The notes under the pieces were generated by a model. The model saw only the letters and a program-made list of their open reading frames with translations. It did no database searches and was not told where the DNA came from. Of a stretch of 18,778 nt of DNA, positions 13,843-18,778 are shown in pieces (the first letter of the stretch is position 1; each line of letters begins with the position of its first letter). This DNA comes from Pseudomonadota bacterium (GTDB taxonomy: Bacteria; Pseudomonadota; Gammaproteobacteria; Halothiobacillales; Halothiobacillaceae): assembly GCA_021795795.1 (NCBI GenBank), contig JAJYPA010000112.1, positions 1 to 18,778 of the forward strand, given 5' to 3'. The translations under genes and the position numbers were made by a program.

Positions 13843-15684
13843 TCAGTCGATGTTCATTTCGATGAAGCTGCGCAGCCGCTCGGAACGAGACGGGTGGCGC
13901 AATTTACGCAATGCCTTAGCCTCGATTTGCCGTATGCGCTCGCGCGTGACATCGAACTGCTTGCCGACCTCTTCCAGCGTGTGGTCGGTATTCATACCAA
14001 TACCAAAGCGCATCATTAATACCTTGGCCTCACGCGGGGTGAGTGAGGCGAGAATCTCGCGCACGATCTCAGACAGGCTGGCGTTTGTAGCCGAGTCCAT
14101 TGGCGAAATAGCGCTCTGATCTTCGATGAAATCCCCCAGATTGGAGTCGTCATCCTCGCCGATCGGGGTTTCCATGGAAATCGGTTCCTTGGCGATTTTG
14201 AGCACCTTGCGAATCTTGTCTTCCGGCAGATCCATACGCTCGGCCAGTTCTTCCGGCGTGGCTTCCCGTCCCATTTCCTGCAACATCTGACGGCTGATAC
14301 GGTTCAGCTTGTTAATGGTTTCGATCATGTGCACCGGAATACGGATGGTGCGCGCCTGGTCGGCGATCGAACGGGTAATGGCTTGGCGAATCCACCACGT
14401 GGCGTAGGTCGAAAATTTGTAGCCACGGCGGTATTCGAATTTGTCGACCGCTTTCATGAGGCCGATGTTGCCTTCCTGAATCAAATCCAGGAATTGCAGG
14501 CCACGGTTGGTGTATTTTTTGGCGATGGAGATCACGAGCCGCAGGTTGGCTTCGATCATTTCCTTTTTCGCGCGCCGCGCCTTGGCTTCACCCAAGGTGA
14601 TGAGGCGATGCACTTCACGGGTTTGTGCCACGGTCAGCTTGCTGTCGCGCGCGACGGTATTGAGCCTTTTTTGCAGGCGTTCGATCTCCGACCGTACTTG
14701 AATGAACTTTGCTGTCGGCTTGCCTTTGGTGGCGATATCGATCCAGCCGATGTCCGACTCGTTGCTGCGGAAAGCCTCAATGAACGTTTCGCGCTTGAGA
14801 CCGCCTTTTTCTACGGCTTGATGCATGATTTGCTTTTCAAGCAGGCGAATCCGGGCAATGGCCTGACGAATTTGATTGAGCAGTTTTTCATTGAACGCCG
14901 GGTTGAGCTTGAGCTGGACCAACTGGTCGGCAAGACTGGCGAGGTATTCCGGTGAGCGCTCGTCAAGGTTCTCGGCCAGGCGCTTGATTTCCATCAGGTG
15001 GATCCGCACGAGTTCAGGGTCGAGCGTGTTGTCGACTACCGCTTCTTCTTCGGTATCGTCGTCTTCGTCCTCGTCTTCATCCTTGTCGTTTGTTTTGTCC
15101 GATTTTCCTTCTGCGACGTCCAGAGGTTTTTCTTCAGCATCTTCGGGAATTTCGACTTCCGGTTCAATAATACCGACGATGACATCCTGCATACGCAATT
15201 CCCCCGCTTCGATCCGGGCGTAGTGTTCGAGCAGGGTTTCTATGGTCGGTGGGTAGAAGGCCAACGCACGGGTGACGTCGATCAGGCCTTCTTCGATGCG
15301 TTTGGCGATTTCAATTTCGCCTTGACGATTGAGCAGATCGACCGTACCCATTTCGCGCATGTACATACGCACGGGGTCAGTGGTGCGACCGAATTCAGCA
15401 TCGACTTGAGATGCGAGCACGGCGACGGCTTCTTCAGTGGCATCTTCGTCGCTGGCAGCGCGGGATTCGTCGGTCAGCCCAAGGTCATCGCCATCGGGGG
15501 CGACATCGGAAACGGAAATGCCCATTTCCTGAATCATGCCGATGATGTCCTCGATCTGGTCGGCATCGACTAGGGCTTCGGGTAAATGGTCACTTATTTC
15601 CGCGTAGGTCAGGTAACCCTGTTCCCGGCCGCGAGCGATGAGTGATTTGATGCTGGCCTGCTGGTCTTCGTACATGTGCGGCAT
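13843..15684 (-). CDS. rpoD: Primary sigma factor RpoD (sigma-70)
   Basis: The 613-residue housekeeping sigma factor of RNA polymerase. Region 1.1 is at the N-terminus ([21 protein letters not shown]) and region 1.2 has [17 protein letters not shown] highly acidic non-conserved insert (~190-225, Asp/Glu run) is typical of proteobacterial RpoD. Region 2 contains the core-binding and -10 recognition helix ([20 protein letters not shown]), region 3 follows, and the region 4 HTH ([20 protein letters not shown]) recognises -35. Length equals that of the E. coli protein. It lies downstream of dnaG by 122 nt in the conserved macromolecular-synthesis order. An ATG three codons into the frame (MYEDQ) is an alternative start. 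Confidence 0.97.
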   Translation of the reverse strand: MPHMYEDQQASIKSLIARGREQGYLTYAEISDHLPEALVDADQIEDIIGMIQEMGISVSDVAPDGDDLGLTDESRAASDEDATEEAVAVLASQVDAEFGRTTDPVRMYMREMGTVDLLNRQGEIEIAKRIEEGLIDVTRALAFYPPTIETLLEHYARIEAGELRMQDVIVGIIEPEVEIPEDAEEKPLDVAEGKSDKTNDKDEDEDEDDDTEEEAVVDNTLDPELVRIHLMEIKRLAENLDERSPEYLASLADQLVQLKLNPAFNEKLLNQIRQAIARIRLLEKQIMHQAVEKGGLKRETFIEAFRSNESDIGWIDIATKGKPTAKFIQVRSEIERLQKRLNTVARDSKLTVAQTREVHRLITLGEAKARRAKKEMIEANLRLVISIAKKYTNRGLQFLDLIQEGNIGLMKAVDKFEYRRGYKFSTYATWWIRQAITRSIADQARTIRIPVHMIETINKLNRISRQMLQEMGREATPEELAERMDLPEDKIRKVLKIAKEPISMETPIGEDDDSNLGDFIEDQSAISPMDSATNASLSEIVREILASLTPREAKVLMMRFGIGMNTDHTLEEVGKQFDVTRERIRQIEAKALRKLRHPSRSERLRSFIEMNID

Positions 15685-15806
15685 TCACCTAGTTGGCGTA
15701 AATTTTCGAACCGAGGATTATAGCGGCTCAAAAAAAAATTGCCGCAATTTCTATTAATTCAGTAAGTAGACGGGTTCGTATGGCCATTGTTCGGTAATTC
15801 AATCCT

Positions 15807-17477
15807 TTAGTACTTCTGATTTTTTTCTCGCTCTGCCATGAAGTGCGCCAACGCCTGCCGTGACGCCTGTTTGCTTGCGGAATCCGACTCGCTACGATGC
15901 AGTTGGATCAGGGTGTCGTGGAGAATGTCCTGTGCGGTATCGGAAGTTTCTATGCCCTGAAATTCGATGGCGAGCGCGGTCTTCGTTTCTTCCGCTCCCC
16001 AGAACTCGGTGGCCGATTGAACCCACTGCGCACGCGGTTGTGATGCCAGCAGCCGGAACCCTTCGGGAATCCTGGCGTTGAACCAGACTTCCGGTGCCAG
16101 AACCCGCGGCAATAGATCGGGGTGTTTGAGCACGATCGAGAGAATCAGTGTCTGTTTGGCGTAACTTTGCGGTTTGCTGCGCGGTAAGGTGGGCTCGTTA
16201 GGCGCTGAGTTTTTTTTGTAAGCCGCACGCCAAACCCCGGTGTGTTCGTTGATGCGACGTTGTGTGATGCGCTTGAGCGCACCGTCTGGCAGGGTGCGAA
16301 TCCAGTCGTTGCCCTGTTTGGATTTTTTCGCCATGGCCGCCGTGTCCTGCCCCGGTTCCATTTGATCGAGCAGTTGCAGGATGAAATTGTCGAACGACAG
16401 ACTGTGGTGCTCGATCAGCTCGATAAAAGATGATTTTCCCTTGGCTTGAATGAAACTATCCGGGTCCTCGCCATCGGGCAGAAATAAAAAGCGCAGGTCT
16501 CGTCCATCAGTGAGATGGGGCAGAGCCACGTGCAGTGCCTTTGTCGCAGCCCGGCGCCCGGCAGCATCGCCATCGAAACAAAACACCAGGCTGGGGCTGA
16601 AACGATACAGGCTTTGTATCTGTTCGTCGGTCGTCGCCGTGCCCATGGTCGCGACTACGTTGCGCACGCCGTGTTGCGCCAGCATCACCACGTCCATGTA
16701 GCCTTCCACGATGATGACGCGAGCGGGTCGGGCGTCATCGAGCCTCGCTTCATACAGACCGTAAAGGTTTTGGCCTTTGTGGAACAGTCTCGATTCGGGT
16801 GAGTTGAGGTACTTGGGTTCGCCCGCACCTAAAATACGACCACCGAAGCCGATGATCTGACCGCGTTTTTCCCGGATCGGAAACATGATGCGCCGTCGGA
16901 AGCGATCGTACTGTTCCCCATCGTCTTTCTGCACGATCAGACCGAGTTCAAGTAGCTCATCACGCATTTTCGGCTTTGATTCGCAGTGGGCCAGCAAAAG
17001 GTTGCCATTAGGGGCGAAGCCTAATTGGAACAAGGCCGCCGTCATGCCATTAACGCCGCGTTGCTTGAGGTAGTCGATCGCTTCCTGATGCGCGCGAAGT
17101 TGGCGCTTGAAGTGGCTGTTGGCGAAGCTCATGCTGTCGAGCATGGCGGCCTGTTCTTCCAGTGCCTTATGATCCACTTCGCTGACAGGCAGCGTCATGC
17201 CTGCACGTGTCGCCAGTTCCTCGATCGCGCCGCGAAAATCTCGATGCTCATAATCGATCAGAAAACTGACGGCATTGCCATGTGCCCCGCAACCGAAGCA
17301 GTGATAGAACTGCTTATCCGGGTTTACGTAAAAAGAAGGCGTTTTTTCCTGATGGAACGGGCAGCAGGCCGCATATTCCTTGCCTTTTTTCTTGAGCGGC
17401 ACCTGGGCGTGGATCAACTCGACCAGATCTGTGCGGGCCAGTACATCGTCAATAAAGGATTCGGGGATGAAACTCAT
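15807..17477 (-). CDS. dnaG: DNA primase DnaG
   Basis: Synthesises RNA primers at the replication fork. Numbered from the ATG at 17477 (556 residues): CHC2 zinc ribbon with Cys39, His42, Cys60, Cys63 (CPFHQEKTPS, YHCFGCG), then the RNA-polymerase core, then the Toprim centre with Glu258 (IIVEGYMDVV) and Asp302/Asp304 (FCFDGDAAGR), positions close to E. coli Glu265, Asp309, Asp311. A diverged C-terminal helicase-binding domain follows. The frame is open to 17513, but MSFIPESFIDDVLARTD is the canonical family start, so 17477 is chosen; no strong ribosome site is visible. The rpsU gene that precedes dnaG in E. coli is absent here. Confidence 0.96.
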   Translation of the reverse strand: MSFIPESFIDDVLARTDLVELIHAQVPLKKKGKEYAACCPFHQEKTPSFYVNPDKQFYHCFGCGAHGNAVSFLIDYEHRDFRGAIEELATRAGMTLPVSEVDHKALEEQAAMLDSMSFANSHFKRQLRAHQEAIDYLKQRGVNGMTAALFQLGFAPNGNLLLAHCESKPKMRDELLELGLIVQKDDGEQYDRFRRRIMFPIREKRGQIIGFGGRILGAGEPKYLNSPESRLFHKGQNLYGLYEARLDDARPARVIIVEGYMDVVMLAQHGVRNVVATMGTATTDEQIQSLYRFSPSLVFCFDGDAAGRRAATKALHVALPHLTDGRDLRFLFLPDGEDPDSFIQAKGKSSFIELIEHHSLSFDNFILQLLDQMEPGQDTAAMAKKSKQGNDWIRTLPDGALKRITQRRINEHTGVWRAAYKKNSAPNEPTLPRSKPQSYAKQTLILSIVLKHPDLLPRVLAPEVWFNARIPEGFRLLASQPRAQWVQSATEFWGAEETKTALAIEFQGIETSDTAQDILHDTLIQLHRSESDSASKQASRQALAHFMAEREKNQKY

Positions 17478-17841
17478 GACGCACATTGTAGAGTAACCGT
17501 CAAATCTCGCCACCGGGCTGGTGAGCTCGGCTGAGGTCGGTCGAAAAGTCTTGTCGTCCGGTTTGTCAATCAGGCGCTGTGATTGGCGGTGGTAAATCGA
17601 ATGATGTTTGATTTTGTGTTGCGGCTTGCGCCATTGCTTGCCTATTTTCCAGATTATTCTTGTGTTTATCCAGTGACAAATATCATAATTATCATTTTGT
17701 TATTGGCTTTACTTAAAGATGATGATCTTTTTGTATTTGTTACTTGAGTGTTGTTGAATTTGCGGTCAAACTATCAACAAAAAATAATTGATCAATCGTT
17801 TTTGATTGGTCGCAAACGGCAGGATTGAAAGGGGTATTCCA
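17478..17841. other. AT-rich divergent intergenic region
   Basis: No gene is supported in these 364 nt between the divergent dnaG and Sel1 genes. Two small stems are visible: AAAGAT-GATG-ATCTTT (17715-17730, followed by TTG), and GATCAATC/GATTGGTC (17789-17811, one G-T pair, loop GTTTTT) just ahead of the Sel1 ribosome site. Promoters for both flanking genes probably lie here, but no convincing -35/-10 pair can be picked by eye. Confidence 0.4.
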
Positions 17842-18609
17842 ATGCGATGGTCAAAATGGGTTATGTGGGGTATAGCGGGCACGATGCTCGCCGGCTCTTT
17901 ATCGGTACAGGCTTCCGAGAAACATACAGCCAAGCATTCGGCGGTGCCTGTGCCAGAAGCGAAGACAGAGGATTTGTACGCAGGTAACAGCCTCAAGCGC
18001 TGGATGCCTAAAGCCGAGCACGGAGATATTTTCGCTCAATATGTTCTGGGCCATATGTATTGTGTGGGCCAGGGCGTACCGAAAGATATGGCGAAGGGTT
18101 TGTCCTGGTATCAGCGCGCGGCTGATCAGGGATTCGCCCCAGGGCAATTGGCATTAGGCACCATGTATTACAACGGCGAGGGTGTAAAGCAGGATTATAC
18201 CCTAGCGGCCAAGTGGTTCCGACTCGCCGCCGAGCGTGGCTATGACCGGGCACAAAGCAATCTGGCGGCGATGTACATGAATGGCACCGGGGTGCCGCAA
18301 GACTACACGCAAGCCGTCAAATGGTTCCGTGCTGCGGCCAATCAGGGTTATGCCACTGCCCAATATTCGTTGGGCAGGATGTATTCGGACGGCACGGGCA
18401 TGAGCAAGCCGGATGTGGTGGCTGCCTATGGGTTGCTGCGTCCACTGGTGGAAAAGGGCAATAGCGCCGCCGTCGCTGCCATGAAGGAGCTGCTGCCGAA
18501 GATGAACCCGGATCAGATCAAGAAGGGACAGGAGCTCGCCGAGCAGATTCGCGGCAAGAATCGTCTGGACAAGGCGCTGGGCGATTATGAGAAGGTCGCA
18601 TTGCGTTAA
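17842..18609 (+). CDS. Secreted Sel1-repeat protein
   Basis: The 255-residue protein has a Sec signal peptide (MRWSKWVMWGIAGTMLAGSL..., cleavage after VQA) followed by about four Sel1-like TPR repeats. Examples are AQYVLGHMYCVGQGVPKD, GQLALGTMYYNGEGVKQD, AQSNLAAMYMNGTGVPQD and AQYSLGRMYSDGTGM. Each has the A.x.LG.MY...G.GV pattern of helical hairpins used as protein-protein scaffolds. A mixed helical tail follows. The ATG at 17842 has AGGGG 7 nt upstream and starts the signal peptide; the upstream TTG at 17806 is rejected. Such proteins act in the periplasm in many roles, and none can be assigned here. Confidence 0.85.
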   Translation: MRWSKWVMWGIAGTMLAGSLSVQASEKHTAKHSAVPVPEAKTEDLYAGNSLKRWMPKAEHGDIFAQYVLGHMYCVGQGVPKDMAKGLSWYQRAADQGFAPGQLALGTMYYNGEGVKQDYTLAAKWFRLAAERGYDRAQSNLAAMYMNGTGVPQDYTQAVKWFRAAANQGYATAQYSLGRMYSDGTGMSKPDVVAAYGLLRPLVEKGNSAAVAAMKELLPKMNPDQIKKGQELAEQIRGKNRLDKALGDYEKVALR

Positions 18610-18651
18610 TAGTTTGCGTTCAGAATGAGCGTAGTAGGGTCTTCGGCCACC

Positions 18652-18778
18652 TGACCTTGCCCCTGAAAAACGTATCCCTTGCAGTGTGATTTAATTTACG
18701 CAAGGAGAACGACATGACAAAGACAACACGGGCGCGTTACACGCTCGAATTCAAACAAGAGGCGGTGCGGCTGGTTGA
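18652..18778 (+). mobile_element. Left end of an IS3-family insertion sequence (runs off window)
   Basis: The element probably begins at TGACCTTGCCCCTGAAAAAC (18652 onward), which has the TGA start and character of IS3-family terminal repeats. It continues through the orfA ribosome site (CAAGGAG) into orfA. The right end and target duplication lie outside the window, so the exact boundary is inferred. Confidence 0.6.
18714..18778 (+). CDS. IS3-family transposase OrfA, N-terminal part
   Basis: Twenty-one codons are present: MTKTTRARYTLEFKQEAVRL and one more. RYTLEFKQEAVRLV is the standard opening of the IS3/IS911-type OrfA helix-turn-helix, which binds the element's ends and is usually joined to OrfB by a -1 frameshift. 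CAAGGAG lies 6 nt before the ATG. The gene is cut by the window edge. Confidence 0.8.
   Translation, partial: MTKTTRARYTLEFKQEAVRLV

Noticed and set aside
17478..17513. Longer DnaG start
   Set aside because: The extra 12 residues are not family-like; the MSFIPESF start matches primases.
17660..17700. Fur-box-like AT-rich sequence before the Sel1 gene
   Set aside because: Only partial hexamer matches in very AT-rich DNA; the inverted symmetry fails on one side.

Overview
The window looks like chromosome from a gammaproteobacterium of moderate GC. The best evidence is the minus-strand order dnaG, rpoD, tRNA-Ile(CAT). It resembles the E. coli dnaG-rpoD ... ileX neighbourhood, and the RpoD and DnaG are of proteobacterial type. 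The genus cannot be named from the sequence alone. Accessory DNA lies around this housekeeping block, and insertion-sequence material bounds the window on both sides.

Left part (1-840): the 5' end of an ISNCY-type transposase gene and its IS end lie against broken pieces of an IS256-family element, with a short chimeric ORF between the pieces. Then come two plus-strand genes (998-4012). The first encodes a membrane protein with a PhnD-like periplasmic sensor domain, a transmembrane helix, a GAF-like domain and a LuxR-type DNA-binding domain, with no kinase or receiver. The second encodes a secreted ModA-like binding protein with a CxxC motif and no transporter genes beside it.

Middle part (4161-13232): a minus-strand catabolic cluster bounded by two diverged 92-nt direct repeats. 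In transcription order it encodes a GntR/UTRA regulator, a Tat-exported PotD-like binding protein, a PotA-like ATPase, two PotB/PotC-like permeases, a short-chain dehydrogenase, an isochorismatase-family hydrolase, an APH/choline-kinase-family kinase and a class III PLP enzyme of the AGXT2L phospholyase type. The proposed logic is import of a cationic amide or amino alcohol, amide hydrolysis, phosphorylation of the hydroxyl, elimination of phosphate and ammonia to give an aldehyde, and redox by the SDR. A perfect palindrome of PhnF/HutC type between the regulator gene and the binding-protein gene is the likely operator. The kinase and lyase genes are AT-richer than the rest and look separately acquired.

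Right part (13375-17477): tRNA-Ile2(CAT) with its terminator, rpoD and dnaG, all on minus. Between rpoD and the tRNA lies the most unusual structure here: a tandem pair of ~155-nt modules, each folding into five consecutive hairpins. Loops are conserved between the modules while stems differ by compensating changes. I do not recognise it. The window ends with a Sel1-repeat secreted protein (17842-18609) and the left end of an IS3-family element running off the edge.
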